Source of the DNA: Ignavibacteriota bacterium
GTDB lineage: Bacteria > Bacteroidota > Ignavibacteria > UBA10030 > BY39
Assembly: GCA_003327435.1 (NCBI GenBank)
Contig: QOQV01000009.1
Span: 62,001-126,000, forward strand
Length of the DNA: 64,000 nucleotides
Direction of reading: 5' to 3'
Part shown: positions 18,911-28,593 of the stretch, in pieces
How positions within the stretch are numbered: position 1 is the stretch's first letter
Layout: every line of letters starts with the position of its first letter
The notes under the pieces: generated by a model
Database searches by the model: none
Told to the model about the DNA's origin: nothing
What the model saw: only the letters and a program-made list of their open reading frames with translations
Program-made: the position numbers and the translations under genes

Positions 18911-21900
18911 ATGCAAAATATCTATAATATTACCCATAAAGAACTAAAATTAGGAATTAAAAACTTTGAATATAAAGACCTATACCTTCCGCATAAACTT
19001 GAAGAATTAACAAATATTTTTTACAAAGAAATAGAATCGAAAGATTCTGAGTTATATCAAAATTTTTTAAATTATAAAAACAATCCTGATTCATTCTCGC
19101 CAGTGCAGGTCTCAAATATTTTAATATCCATGGCGAAACAGTTGAGTGAGTTTGTTGGTAAATTATTTGGAGTTCAAAGTGAGCTCAATTCACTTAAGAG
19201 TTATATAGAGGAGGACATAATATACCTGAAAAAGGAATTCATCCAACGGAGAGCTTTAAAAAAATGGAATCAACAAAGCTTATCGAATCTTAAATTTCAG
19301 GATATCGAAAATTTTCTAATCCAGCTTAAATCAAAAGTTTTTTATGATCTCGATAGTACAGATGAAGAAAAATTATTTGCTCAAATTGTTTTAAAAATTA
19401 TTGAAATAGAAAAAAATTATAGAGCAAAGCTAACATCATCTGAAAATGTGATTCCTGAAGATATCCAGAAATATGCCTCTCGACTCGTTGATTTGTTCAA
19501 TCATCAAGATAATCTTGCAAATCCTGAAACTGTTGTAACTACGGCAAAGAATTCACTTGAAAAATTGGAGCAATGGTGTGCATTTGTATATATAGAGAAA
19601 TCTTTGAAGGAACGAATTAAAAAATGGTCATCGTTTCATCTTCCAGAAGACATTGATTATAATCATCTGGTGCATCATAAGAAGACAAAAGATGATGGTC
19701 TGGATATTATGCACGGAATTGAGTTCCGAAGAAGGGATGGCTTCGATTTAACAGATCCGAGATTTAATAAAAGAGATGTTGCTGTTGAAGTTGATTATTG
19801 TATTTTTTGTCATGAAAGAAATAAAGATTCCTGTTCAAAAGGTTTGTATGAAAAAACTGGTGTTGTTAAATTAAACCCACTTGGAATAGAACTTAAAGGT
19901 TGCCCACTCGATGAGAAGATTTCAGAAGCACATTATTTAAAAAGGAGGGGGAATTCACTTGGAGCGTTGGCTCTAATAATGATTGACAATCCTATGGCTC
20001 CAGGAACCGGACACAGAATTTGTAATGATTGTATGAAATCCTGTATATATCAAAAACAAACACCGGTTAATATTCCGCAGATTGAAACAGGAATTTTAAC
20101 TGATGTTTTAAATATTCCTTGGGGATTTGAAATATACAGTTTATTGACTCGATGGAATCCAATCAATATCCGTCAACCATTTGCCAAACCGTATAATGGT
20201 CATAAGATTTTAATTGTTGGGATGGGACCTGCTGGTTATACACTTGCGCATTATCTTTTAAACGAAGGTTTTGGTGTTGTCGGGATTGATGGCTTGAAAA
20301 TAGAACCTCTACCTGAAGAACTAACTGGAAATGAAAATAAACCACCTATTCCAATTTATGATATAAATGAGCTGAGACGCCCATTAGATGAAAGAATAAT
20401 GGCAGGCTTTGGTGGAGTATCTGAGTATGGTATCACTGTCCGTTGGGATAAAAACTTTTTAACAATTATTTACCTCAATCTTTTACGAAGGAAGAACTTT
20501 AAAATTTTTGGTGGGATTAGATTTGGTGGAACACTCACGATTGAAGATGCCTGGGCATTAGGATTTGACCACATCGCAATTGCTACAGGTGCTGGCAAAC
20601 CTACAATATTAAATATGAAAAATAACCTTTTGCGGGGAATCCGTAAGGCGAGTGATTTCCTCATGGCACTTCAATTAACTGGTGCTGCAAAAAAATCGAG
20701 CCTTGCTAATTTGCAAATTGAACTTCCAGCAATTGTAATTGGTGGCGGCCTTACCGCTATCGATGCTGCAACCGAACTAATGGCATATTATCCATATCAG
20801 GTAGAAAAAATCTACGAGCGATATGAACAGCTCATAAAGAAATTTGGTGAAGAAGAGATTATCCGTTTATTTGATGAAGAGGAAAAGCAAATTTTTAGAA
20901 GATTTTTAGAACATGGTAAGGAAGTAAAAGCTGAAAGAATAAGAGCTCAAGAAAATAACGAGAAACCAGATTTTATTAAACTTGTTAAAAAATGGGGTGG
21001 TGTCAAAGTATGTTACCGTAAAGGTCTAACAGATTCACCGGCATATCGTTTAAATCACGAAGAAATAATTAAAGCATTTGAAGAAGGGATGGAGTTTATT
21101 GAAAAATTGAATCCTGTAGAAGCAGTTCCTGATGATTTCGGGGCAATAAAAGAAGTCATTTTTGAAAAGCAGATTGAAGAAAATGGAAAATGGAAAGGTA
21201 CTGGTGAATATGTTACGCTTCCTGCCCGCACAATGTTGGTTGCGGCTGGAACAAGTCCAAATATTATTTATGAAAGGGAATTCCCCAATACATTCAAGTT
21301 AGATAAATGGAAACAATTTTTCCAAACTCATCACCTAACTTTAGATGGAGATGCTGCATTATTACCTGCTGAAGATTCAGAAAAAGCATTCTTTACTTCA
21401 TATCGAGACGGAGACAAATTTATCACATATTATGGAGATAACCATCCTGCTTATGCTGGTAATGTTGTAAAAGCGATGGCTTCTGCAAGGAATGGATATC
21501 CTCATGTTTTAAAATTGTTCGAGAAGAAATTAGTCTCATTAGATAAAAATCTCCAACCTGAAAGGGATAAGGAATGGCAAAAATATCTCAAAATGCTCGA
21601 AGATTTGTTGTCTCCACAAGTTGTCAGTGTGAATCGGCTGACTCCAACAATAGTTGAAGTTATTGTTAAAGCACCACTTCAGGCAAAAAAATTTAGACCA
21701 GGTCAATTTTACCGTGTTCAGAATTACGAAGCGGATTCTATTTGGATTGGTGATACACAGCTGACAATGGAGGGGTTAGCTTTAACCGGTGCTTGGACAG
21801 ATCCTGAAAAGGGTCTTCTGAGTGTAATTGTTCTTGAGATGGGTGCATCATCAAGATTGTGTGCAGCTTTAAAACCAGGTCAGAGAGTTGTTGTGATGGG

Positions 21901-22582
21901 ACCAACAGGCACACCTACTGAAATTCCAAAGGGTGAAAATGTTCTACTTGCTGGTGGTGGTTTGGGAAATGCAGTTCTTTTCTCGATTGCAAAAGCACTT
22001 CGCGAAAATGGTAATAAGGTGATATATTTTGCTGGTTACAAGCGAGGCGAAGATTTGTTTAAGCGAGAAGAAATTGAAGCATCTACTGATCAGATTATTT
22101 GGAGTACTGATTCCGGTGCTGAAATAAAACCTAACCGCCCACAGGATGCTCATTATAGAGGAAATATAGTGCAGGCAATGAAAGCATACGCAGAAGGTAA
22201 ATTAACAGAGGTTCTTATTCCTTTGCCTTCCGTTAACAGAATTATAGCCATTGGTTCAGATAGAATGATGGCTGCGGTTAAAGAAGCTCGACACACTGTT
22301 TTAGCACCATATTTTTCAAATCATATAGCTATTGGTAGCATTAACGCTCCTATGCAATGTATGATGAAAGAAGTATGTGCACAGTGTTTAATTCGCCATA
22401 TTGATCCTGTAACAGGTGAAGAAAGTAAACCAGTATTTACCTGTTTTAATCAGGATCAACACCTTGATGAGGTTGATTTCAATAATCTAAATTCACGCTT
22501 AAAATCGAATAGTGTTCTGGAAAAAATAGCAAATAAATTTTTAGATTATTTACTTGCCACACAACCAATAGAAAAAGTATAA
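18911..22582 (+). CDS. NfnB/GltD-like FAD/NAD(P) oxidoreductase fused to an NfnA/PyrK-like electron-transfer domain
   Basis: This 1223-residue flavin/iron-sulfur enzyme has four parts. Residues 1 to about 280 are helical, charged and not recognised. A Cys-rich segment (about 295-395, with YCIFCHER and ICNDCMKSCIY) fits the two [4Fe-4S] sites at the front of GltD/dihydropyrimidine dehydrogenase-type proteins. Two Rossmann folds follow, with GMGPAGYTLA near 437 and VIGGGLTAIDAATE near 608, for FAD and NAD(P). From about 900 on is a ferredoxin-reductase-like domain ending in a C-x5-C-x2-C...C cluster and CFNQDQHLDEVDF, as in NfnA/PyrK. It may couple NAD(P)H and ferredoxin, possibly by electron bifurcation; that activity is inference. 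No partner gene is adjacent. Confidence 0.75.
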   Translation: MQNIYNITHKELKLGIKNFEYKDLYLPHKLEELTNIFYKEIESKDSELYQNFLNYKNNPDSFSPVQVSNILISMAKQLSEFVGKLFGVQSELNSLKSYIEEDIIYLKKEFIQRRALKKWNQQSLSNLKFQDIENFLIQLKSKVFYDLDSTDEEKLFAQIVLKIIEIEKNYRAKLTSSENVIPEDIQKYASRLVDLFNHQDNLANPETVVTTAKNSLEKLEQWCAFVYIEKSLKERIKKWSSFHLPEDIDYNHLVHHKKTKDDGLDIMHGIEFRRRDGFDLTDPRFNKRDVAVEVDYCIFCHERNKDSCSKGLYEKTGVVKLNPLGIELKGCPLDEKISEAHYLKRRGNSLGALALIMIDNPMAPGTGHRICNDCMKSCIYQKQTPVNIPQIETGILTDVLNIPWGFEIYSLLTRWNPINIRQPFAKPYNGHKILIVGMGPAGYTLAHYLLNEGFGVVGIDGLKIEPLPEELTGNENKPPIPIYDINELRRPLDERIMAGFGGVSEYGITVRWDKNFLTIIYLNLLRRKNFKIFGGIRFGGTLTIEDAWALGFDHIAIATGAGKPTILNMKNNLLRGIRKASDFLMALQLTGAAKKSSLANLQIELPAIVIGGGLTAIDAATELMAYYPYQVEKIYERYEQLIKKFGEEEIIRLFDEEEKQIFRRFLEHGKEVKAERIRAQENNEKPDFIKLVKKWGGVKVCYRKGLTDSPAYRLNHEEIIKAFEEGMEFIEKLNPVEAVPDDFGAIKEVIFEKQIEENGKWKGTGEYVTLPARTMLVAAGTSPNIIYEREFPNTFKLDKWKQFFQTHHLTLDGDAALLPAEDSEKAFFTSYRDGDKFITYYGDNHPAYAGNVVKAMASARNGYPHVLKLFEKKLVSLDKNLQPERDKEWQKYLKMLEDLLSPQVVSVNRLTPTIVEVIVKAPLQAKKFRPGQFYRVQNYEADSIWIGDTQLTMEGLALTGAWTDPEKGLLSVIVLEMGASSRLCAALKPGQRVVVMGPTGTPTEIPKGENVLLAGGGLGNAVLFSIAKALRENGNKVIYFAGYKRGEDLFKREEIEASTDQIIWSTDSGAEIKPNRPQDAHYRGNIVQAMKAYAEGKLTEVLIPLPSVNRIIAIGSDRMMAAVKEARHTVLAPYFSNHIAIGSINAPMQCMMKEVCAQCLIRHIDPVTGEESKPVFTCFNQDQHLDEVDFNNLNSRLKSNSVLEKIANKFLDYLLATQPIEKV

Positions 22583-22600
22583 TTAAATAGGAAATAAATT

Positions 22601-23248
22601 ATGAACATTAACAAAATGATCAAAGCAATAATACCTCGCCATGATACATTCTTTCAAATGTTTGAAGAGGATATAAATAATTTGATGTATGGTAGTGACA
22701 CATTGATGCAAGCATTTAAATTTCCTTTAACACAAGAGGCAAAAGAAAAATTAAAATTGATTGAGGATATTGAGCATAAAGGTGATATAATTTCTCATAA
22801 GCTATTTAATGAGTTAAGCAAATCTTTTATAGCTCCTTTTGATAGGGAAGACATTCATATGTTAATTGATTCAATTGATGATGTGCTTGATAATATACAG
22901 GGAATATCAAAAAGAATTATATTGTATGAAATAAATTCCTTCCCGGATACAGGTTATAAATTGGCTGAAATATTACATGAATCAGTCACCGAATTAAGTA
23001 AAGCTATTCCTCTCTTAAGAGATATGGAGAATAAGGACAAAATTAGGGAATCTTTAGTCCATATCAATACTTGTGAAAACCAAGCAGATGATATATTTGA
23101 AAACGCAGTGGCATCTTTATTTAAAACCTGTCATGATCCGATTGAGTTAATCAAATTGAAAGAAATATTTGTAGGATTGGAGGCAGCGACAGATCGCTGT
23201 GAAGATGCAGCAAATGCTATAGAAAGTATCATTATAAAAAATACTTAG
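22601..23248 (+). CDS. PhoU-like DUF47 protein, partner of the phosphate transporter
   Basis: This is a 215-residue all-helical protein of the DUF47/PhoU-like family. It contains the repeated metal-binding pattern seen in this family: IEDIEHKGDIISHKLFNEL near residues 56-74, DREDIHMLIDSIDDVLDNI near 84-102, and DRCEDAANAIESI at the end. Members sit next to PiT transporters and are thought to regulate or gate them. Here the stop is seven bases before a PiT gene, which supports that role. Confidence 0.88.
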   Translation: MNINKMIKAIIPRHDTFFQMFEEDINNLMYGSDTLMQAFKFPLTQEAKEKLKLIEDIEHKGDIISHKLFNELSKSFIAPFDREDIHMLIDSIDDVLDNIQGISKRIILYEINSFPDTGYKLAEILHESVTELSKAIPLLRDMENKDKIRESLVHINTCENQADDIFENAVASLFKTCHDPIELIKLKEIFVGLEAATDRCEDAANAIESIIIKNT

Positions 23249-23255
23249 GAGGAAT

Positions 23256-24266
23256 ATGCTTGAATTTACAATTTTTATTGTTTTCGTCGCCCTTGTATTC
23301 GATTTTTTAAACGGAATGAATGATGCTGCAAATTCAATTGCCACAATTGTTTCGACAAGAGTCTTAAGTCCAAAGCTTGCTGTTGCATGGGCTGCTTTTT
23401 TTAATTTTGCTGCTGCTTTTTTCTTTGGTGTAAAAGTTGCTACAACTATTGGTAAAGGAATTGTGGAACCCTCAATTGTTAACCCCGAATTAATTCTTTC
23501 AGCACTTGTCGGAGCTATCATCTGGACACATTTATGTACATACTATGGACTTCCTATTAGTGTTTCTCATTCACTAATAGGTGGGCTTGCAGGTTCTGCT
23601 GTTAGCAAAGCAGGTTTTTCTGTTCTGATTCCCTCGGGTCTGATCAAAGTTGGTATTTTTATTTTTTTATCACCTTTAATAGGTCTAATTCTTGGTTTCA
23701 TTTTTATGGTCATCGTATTATGGATTGTTAGAAAATCTTCTTCTTACAAAGTTGATAAAGTTTTTAGAATTGGGCAATTATTGTCCTCAGCAGCTTTCAG
23801 TCTTGGACATGGTACAAACGATGCTCAGAAAACTATGGGAATAATTGCAATTTTACTATATTCAGGAGGGTATTTAGGAAATGAATTTTATGTTCCGTTC
23901 TGGGTAGTTATAAGTGCTCATACTACAATTGCATTAGGAACATTATATGGAGGTTGGAAAGTCGTTAGAACTATGGGAATGCGATTAACTCATCTACAAC
24001 CCGTTGGTGGTTTCTGTGCTGAAACAGCCGGTGCACTTGTACTAATTGGTACAGCATTGGCAGGTATTCCTGTTAGTACAACACATACTGTAGCGGGTGG
24101 AATTATGGGTGTAGGAGCGACAAAGGGTTTAAGAGCAGTTAGATGGGGGGTTGCTAATAAAATTGTCTGGGCTTGGATTTTAACAATTCCAATTTCCGGT
24201 TTGGTCGGTTATATATCTTATGCTATAATCGATTTTTTCTTTGTGTTGTTTAATATTACCTTTTAG
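23256..24266 (+). CDS. pit: PiT-family inorganic phosphate transporter
   Basis: PiT permeases import phosphate, usually as a metal-phosphate complex, driven by the proton or sodium gradient. The 336-residue protein is hydrophobic with about ten membrane helices and carries the two inverted-repeat signatures: FLNGMNDAANSIATIV near residues 16-31 and SLGHGTNDAQKTMGI near 182-196. The ATG is preceded by AGGAGG at 23247-23252, overlapping the stop of the PhoU-like gene, so the two genes are coupled. Confidence 0.93.
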   Translation: MLEFTIFIVFVALVFDFLNGMNDAANSIATIVSTRVLSPKLAVAWAAFFNFAAAFFFGVKVATTIGKGIVEPSIVNPELILSALVGAIIWTHLCTYYGLPISVSHSLIGGLAGSAVSKAGFSVLIPSGLIKVGIFIFLSPLIGLILGFIFMVIVLWIVRKSSSYKVDKVFRIGQLLSSAAFSLGHGTNDAQKTMGIIAILLYSGGYLGNEFYVPFWVVISAHTTIALGTLYGGWKVVRTMGMRLTHLQPVGGFCAETAGALVLIGTALAGIPVSTTHTVAGGIMGVGATKGLRAVRWGVANKIVWAWILTIPISGLVGYISYAIIDFFFVLFNITF

Positions 24267-24270
24267 TTCT

Positions 24271-25332
24271 ATGGATAACAGTATAACCCTTAAAGATATC
24301 TTACGAAGTCATACGATAAAAGGTAAATTATATAAAGAACTTGAAGATAAATGGATACAATGCTATGCTTGTGGCCATTATTGTAAAATTAAACCAGGCA
24401 AAGACGGAATCTGTAAAGTAAGATTTAACGAGGATGGTGTTTTAAAAGTCCCGTACGGTTACGTAAATGGATTGCAGATAGATCCGATAGAGAAAAAACC
24501 ATTTTTCCATGCGCTACCGGGTTCAGCTGCATTGAGTTTCGGAATGGTTGGATGCGACTATCATTGCAGTTTCTGTCAGAATTGGTTATCTTCGCAAACT
24601 CTCCGCGATCCACATTCAACAGCACACATAGAAATTATCTCACCAGAGGATCTTGTAATGATAGCTCAATCTAATGATGTAAAGATTATTACAAGTACTT
24701 ACAATGAACCATTAATAACAAGCGAATGGGCTGTTGAAATTTTCAAGATAGCAAAAAGATATAAATTCGTAACATCTTATGTCTCCAATGGTAATGGAAA
24801 TCCTGAAGTATTAGAGTTTTTAAGACCACACTTAGATCTGTTTAAAATAGACCTTAAAGGTTTCAATGATAGAAGATATCGGGAATTAGGTGGAGTACTT
24901 CAAAATGTGTTGGATACAATTAATTTAGCATTTAAGATGGGCTTTTGGGTTGAGGTTGTTACTCTTGTAATTCCTCAATTCAATGATTCTGATGATGAAC
25001 TCAAAAGTATTGCAGAGTTTTTATGTTCAGTTTCTCCAAATATACCCTGGCATGTAACTGCTTTTCATCCGGATTATAAAATGCTAGACAGAGAGGCAAC
25101 TTCGCGTAGTACCTTAATAAAAGCGATGAAGATTGGGAAAGAGGCAGGTTTAAAATTTGTTTATGCTGGTAACCTTCCAGGAAGAGTTAATGGGGGAGAA
25201 AATACATACTGTCCACAATGTAATGAGCTTTTAATAGAACGAATTGGTTTCAGGGTACTAAAAAATAATCTTGTTAATGGAATGTGCTGGAGGTGTGGCT
25301 CTGAGATACCTGGTTTCTGGAAAATCCCTTAA
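24271..25332 (+). CDS. amrS: AmrS-type radical SAM protein (AmmeMemoRadiSam family)
   Basis: This 353-residue radical SAM enzyme carries the [4Fe-4S] motif CDYHCSFC at residues 95-102 (C-x3-C-x2-C). It has an N-terminal Cys cluster (CYACGHYCKIKPGKDGICKVR) and a C-terminal zinc-ribbon-like pair (YCPQC and MCWRCG). The layout matches the AmmeMemoRadiSam system enzyme, relatives of pyruvate formate-lyase activases whose substrate is unknown. I chose the ATG at 24271; a TTG at 24241 would extend the frame by ten residues into the pit gene. The AMMECR1 and Memo partners are not in the window. Confidence 0.82.
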   Translation: MDNSITLKDILRSHTIKGKLYKELEDKWIQCYACGHYCKIKPGKDGICKVRFNEDGVLKVPYGYVNGLQIDPIEKKPFFHALPGSAALSFGMVGCDYHCSFCQNWLSSQTLRDPHSTAHIEIISPEDLVMIAQSNDVKIITSTYNEPLITSEWAVEIFKIAKRYKFVTSYVSNGNGNPEVLEFLRPHLDLFKIDLKGFNDRRYRELGGVLQNVLDTINLAFKMGFWVEVVTLVIPQFNDSDDELKSIAEFLCSVSPNIPWHVTAFHPDYKMLDREATSRSTLIKAMKIGKEAGLKFVYAGNLPGRVNGGENTYCPQCNELLIERIGFRVLKNNLVNGMCWRCGSEIPGFWKIP

Positions 25333-25336
25333 AATG

Positions 25337-25368
25337 TTTGTTTTTTAGCAAAAATCTCCGTAACTTTA
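25337..25368 (+). promoter_or_regulatory. Putative Bacteroidota-type promoter of glmS
   Basis: TTTG at 25337-25340 is followed, after 20 bases, by TAACTTTA at 25361-25368. This is one base away from the Bacteroidota consensus TTTG-N19-TAnnTTTG. It sits in the only gap before glmS, and transcription would begin about 25 bases before the start codon. Confidence 0.4.
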
Positions 25369-25399
25369 CAAAAATAAATTCAAAAAAAAGGTATATTTT

Positions 25400-27235
25400 A
25401 TGTGCGGTATAGTTGGTTATGTTGGTTTAAAAAACTCAATTCCTATTCTTGTTGAGGGGTTAAAAAGACTTGAATATCGAGGCTATGATTCAGCTGGTAT
25501 TGCAACAATTACAAAATCTGGAATTCAGGTATATAAAAAGGCTGGTAAAGTTTCAGAACTTGAAAAATATATAAAAAGTAATGAAATATCTTCGCCGCTG
25601 GGTATTGGACATACCCGATGGGCAACACATGGTGAACCAACAGATGTGAATGCACATCCACATTATGATTGTACAGAAACAATCTCCGTTATCCATAATG
25701 GGATTATTGAAAACTATCAAACGCTTAAAAAGAAATTAGAAGAAAGCGGACATATTTTTAAAACTGATACTGATACCGAAACCATACCGCATTTAATTGA
25801 AGAGATGTTAAAACACACGAATGATATTTTTACAGCTGTTCGTCTTGCTTTAAATGAAGTTGAAGGTACTTATGGTATAGCTGTTATATCAAAAAAGGAA
25901 CCTGATAAAATTATTGCAGCCAGAAAGGGAAGCCCTATTGTGATTGGTATTGGTGAGAATGAAAATTTTGTTGCCTCAGACCCGGCTGCACTTATTCAAT
26001 ATACTCGTCAGGTTATTTACCTTTCAGATGGTGAAGTGTCGTGTATAACCAAAGATAATGTTATTACACGGACGATTTATGATGAAGAAATCAAGAAGCA
26101 TATTGAAGAGATAACTTTTGATCTCGAGCATATTGAAAAGGGTGGGTTTGATCATTTTATGTTGAAGGAAATTCACGAACAACCTGAAACCCTAAGGAAT
26201 GCAATTCGTGGAAGAATTCTAATGGAAGAAGGTACAGCTAAATTGGGTGGGCTAAGTGAGGTTACTGATTTAATTATGAATGCTCGTCGATTTATTATTA
26301 CAGCCTGTGGTACTTCCTGGCATGCAGGACTTGTTGGAAAATATATGCTGGAGCAATATGCTAAAGTTCCTGTTGATGTAGAATATGCATCGGAATTTCG
26401 CTATCGTGAACCTGTTCTATACCAGGATGATGTTGTTTTCTTAATTAGCCAAAGTGGTGAAACAGCAGATACACTTGCAGCACTTAGAAAAGCAAAAAGT
26501 TCTGGAGCCACGCCATTGGGTATTGTTAATGTAGTAGGTAGTACAATTGCTCGAGAAAGCAAAGCAGGAGTTTACATACATGCTGGTCCAGAGATTGGAG
26601 TTGCATCAACAAAAGCTTTTACATCGCAACTTGCTGTACTGAGTTTGATAACCTTGATGATAGCTCGCAAAAAAGGAATTATGAGTTTGTCAGAAGGTAG
26701 ACAGGTAGTGCGCGAACTTTATAAATTACCCGACAAGGTACAGAGTATTTTAAATGATACTACTCAAATTAAATTCATTTCAGATATCTTCCATACACAT
26801 AAAAATTTTCTTTATCTTGGTCGTGGATATAATTTCCCGGTTGCTTTAGAAGGTGCTCTTAAACTAAAGGAAATATCTTACATCCATGCAGAGGGTTATC
26901 CAGCAGCTGAAATGAAACACGGACCAATCGCATTAATAGATAATGAAATGCCTGTAGTTGTAATCGCTACAAAAGATAGTACTTATGAGAAGATATTGAG
27001 CAATATTCAGGAAGTAAAAGCTCGAAAAGGAAGAATAATAGCAATTGTGAATGAAGATGATCATACAATTGAAAAGATGTCTGAATATGTGATTCGAATT
27101 CCACATACACTTGACTTTTTAATGCCAATACTCTCAATAATTCCTCTTCAATTACTTGCCTATTACATTGCAGTCAAGAGAGGCTGCGATGTGGATCAAC
27201 CTCGAAATTTAGCAAAAAGCGTTACAGTAGAATAA
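25400..27235 (+). CDS. glmS: Glutamine-fructose-6-phosphate aminotransferase (isomerizing)
   Basis: GlmS makes glucosamine-6-phosphate from fructose-6-phosphate and glutamine, feeding peptidoglycan and lipid A. The 611-residue protein starts MCGIVGYVG with the catalytic Cys2 of the glutaminase domain, followed by RLEYRGYDSAGIA, GHTRWATHG and HNGIIEN (residues 1 to about 235). Two SIS sugar-isomerase domains follow (about 290-420 and 460-590), with ACGTSWHAG, SQSGETADTLAAL and the C-terminal RNLAKSVTVE. Length is typical. No glmS ribozyme is visible upstream. Confidence 0.97.
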   Translation: MCGIVGYVGLKNSIPILVEGLKRLEYRGYDSAGIATITKSGIQVYKKAGKVSELEKYIKSNEISSPLGIGHTRWATHGEPTDVNAHPHYDCTETISVIHNGIIENYQTLKKKLEESGHIFKTDTDTETIPHLIEEMLKHTNDIFTAVRLALNEVEGTYGIAVISKKEPDKIIAARKGSPIVIGIGENENFVASDPAALIQYTRQVIYLSDGEVSCITKDNVITRTIYDEEIKKHIEEITFDLEHIEKGGFDHFMLKEIHEQPETLRNAIRGRILMEEGTAKLGGLSEVTDLIMNARRFIITACGTSWHAGLVGKYMLEQYAKVPVDVEYASEFRYREPVLYQDDVVFLISQSGETADTLAALRKAKSSGATPLGIVNVVGSTIARESKAGVYIHAGPEIGVASTKAFTSQLAVLSLITLMIARKKGIMSLSEGRQVVRELYKLPDKVQSILNDTTQIKFISDIFHTHKNFLYLGRGYNFPVALEGALKLKEISYIHAEGYPAAEMKHGPIALIDNEMPVVVIATKDSTYEKILSNIQEVKARKGRIIAIVNEDDHTIEKMSEYVIRIPHTLDFLMPILSIIPLQLLAYYIAVKRGCDVDQPRNLAKSVTVE

Positions 27236-27258
27236 CCAAAAATCAAAAATGGAGAAAT

Positions 27259-28581
27259 ATGAATAAGTTAAAAGTTATAATTATGGGCGCTGCAGGGCGC
27301 GATTTTCATAACTTTAATACTGTCTTTAAAGACAATGAATTATACGAAGTAGTTGCTTTTACGGCTACTCAAATACCTAATATCGATGATAGAAAGTATC
27401 CAGCTGAACTGGCTGGTAAACTTTATCCAAACGGTATTCCAATATACTCTGAAGATGAATTAGTAGAGCTGATCAGAAAATACGAAATTGATCAGGTTGT
27501 TTTTTCATATTCAGATGTGTCATTCAATTATGTGATGGAACGAGCCTCTATTGCTATGGCAAATGGTGCCGACTTTATGGTTCTCGGCACGAGACATACA
27601 ATGTTGAAAAGCAAACTACCTGTTATTGCAGTTGTTGCTGTAAGAACTGGCGCAGGTAAAAGTCAAACTTCAAGAAAGGTATGCCGACTTTTACGGGAAA
27701 TGGGTAAAAGAGTAGTTGCTATACGGCATCCAATGCCTTACGGAGATCTTGTAAAACAAAAAGTCCAACGCTACGCAAGTATTGAGGATATGAAACATTA
27801 TAATTGTACTATCGAGGAGATGGAAGAATATGAACCACACATTGCGAGCGGAACTATTATTTATGCTGGTGTGGATTATGAAGCAATACTCCGTCAGGCA
27901 GAATCAGAAGCTGATGTTATCGTATGGGATGGTGGTAACAATGATATGCCATTTTATAAACCAGATTTGACTATCACAGTTGCTGACCCGCATCGTCCAG
28001 GGCACGAACTAACTTATTATCCTGGAGAAACTAATTTACGTCTGGCAGATGTGGTAGTTATTAATAAAGTTGAAACAGCAATCCCGGAAAATATAACAAC
28101 TGTTCGTGATAATGTTCGTAAAGTTAATCCAAATGCGATACTGGTTGAAGCTGCTTCTCCAATAATGGTAGAAGATGAATCTGTAATCCTCGATAAAAAA
28201 GTTCTTGTAATCGAAGATGGACCAACACTAACTCACGGTGAAATGTCATATGGTGCAGGAGTTTTAGCAGCAAAAAAATTTGGCGCTGCTGAGATAATTG
28301 ATCCAAGACCTTATGCTGTAAATTCTATCGCTGAAACATTTATAAAATATCCACAAACAGGTACGTTGTTACCAGCAATGGGATATGGCGAAGATCAACT
28401 CAAAGATTTGGAAGCTACAATTGATCGTACTCCTTGCGACTCTGTGATTATTGGAACCCCGATAGATTTAAGAAGAGTGATTAAAATAAACAAACCTTCA
28501 ACCCGTGTTAGATATGAACTTGATGAGATCACACAACCGGATCTAAAGGAAATATTAACAAATTTTTTCAAAAAAATATAA
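27259..28581 (+). CDS. Cyclic 2,3-diphosphoglycerate synthetase family P-loop protein
   Basis: This 440-residue protein has an N-terminal Rossmann-like domain (KVIIMGAAGRDFHNF at residues 4-18) and then a P-loop domain with TGAGKSQ at 130-136. Further motifs include RHPMPYGDL, VWDGGNNDMPFYKPDL and ADVVVINKVE. This layout matches the family named after archaeal cyclic 2,3-diphosphoglycerate synthetase. In methanogens that enzyme makes an intracellular thermoprotectant, but most bacterial members are untested. Here it is followed after 12 bases by ornithine carbamoyltransferase, carbamate kinase and aspartate carbamoyltransferase, which suggests a link to carbamoyl phosphate instead. The true reaction is unknown. 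Confidence 0.75.
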   Translation: MNKLKVIIMGAAGRDFHNFNTVFKDNELYEVVAFTATQIPNIDDRKYPAELAGKLYPNGIPIYSEDELVELIRKYEIDQVVFSYSDVSFNYVMERASIAMANGADFMVLGTRHTMLKSKLPVIAVVAVRTGAGKSQTSRKVCRLLREMGKRVVAIRHPMPYGDLVKQKVQRYASIEDMKHYNCTIEEMEEYEPHIASGTIIYAGVDYEAILRQAESEADVIVWDGGNNDMPFYKPDLTITVADPHRPGHELTYYPGETNLRLADVVVINKVETAIPENITTVRDNVRKVNPNAILVEAASPIMVEDESVILDKKVLVIEDGPTLTHGEMSYGAGVLAAKKFGAAEIIDPRPYAVNSIAETFIKYPQTGTLLPAMGYGEDQLKDLEATIDRTPCDSVIIGTPIDLRRVIKINKPSTRVRYELDEITQPDLKEILTNFFKKI

Positions 28582-28593
28582 ATTGGAAATCAT

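Noticed and set aside
18911-22582. Reading of the large oxidoreductase as YgfK-type selenate reductase
   Set aside because: The C-terminal ferredoxin-reductase and NfnA/PyrK-like cluster domains argue for an Nfn-like fusion, although the Cys-rich front is shared.
24241-24270. TTG start adding ten residues to the radical SAM protein
   Set aside because: It overlaps the end of the pit gene and adds a hydrophobic stretch not expected in this family. The ATG at 24271 is better.
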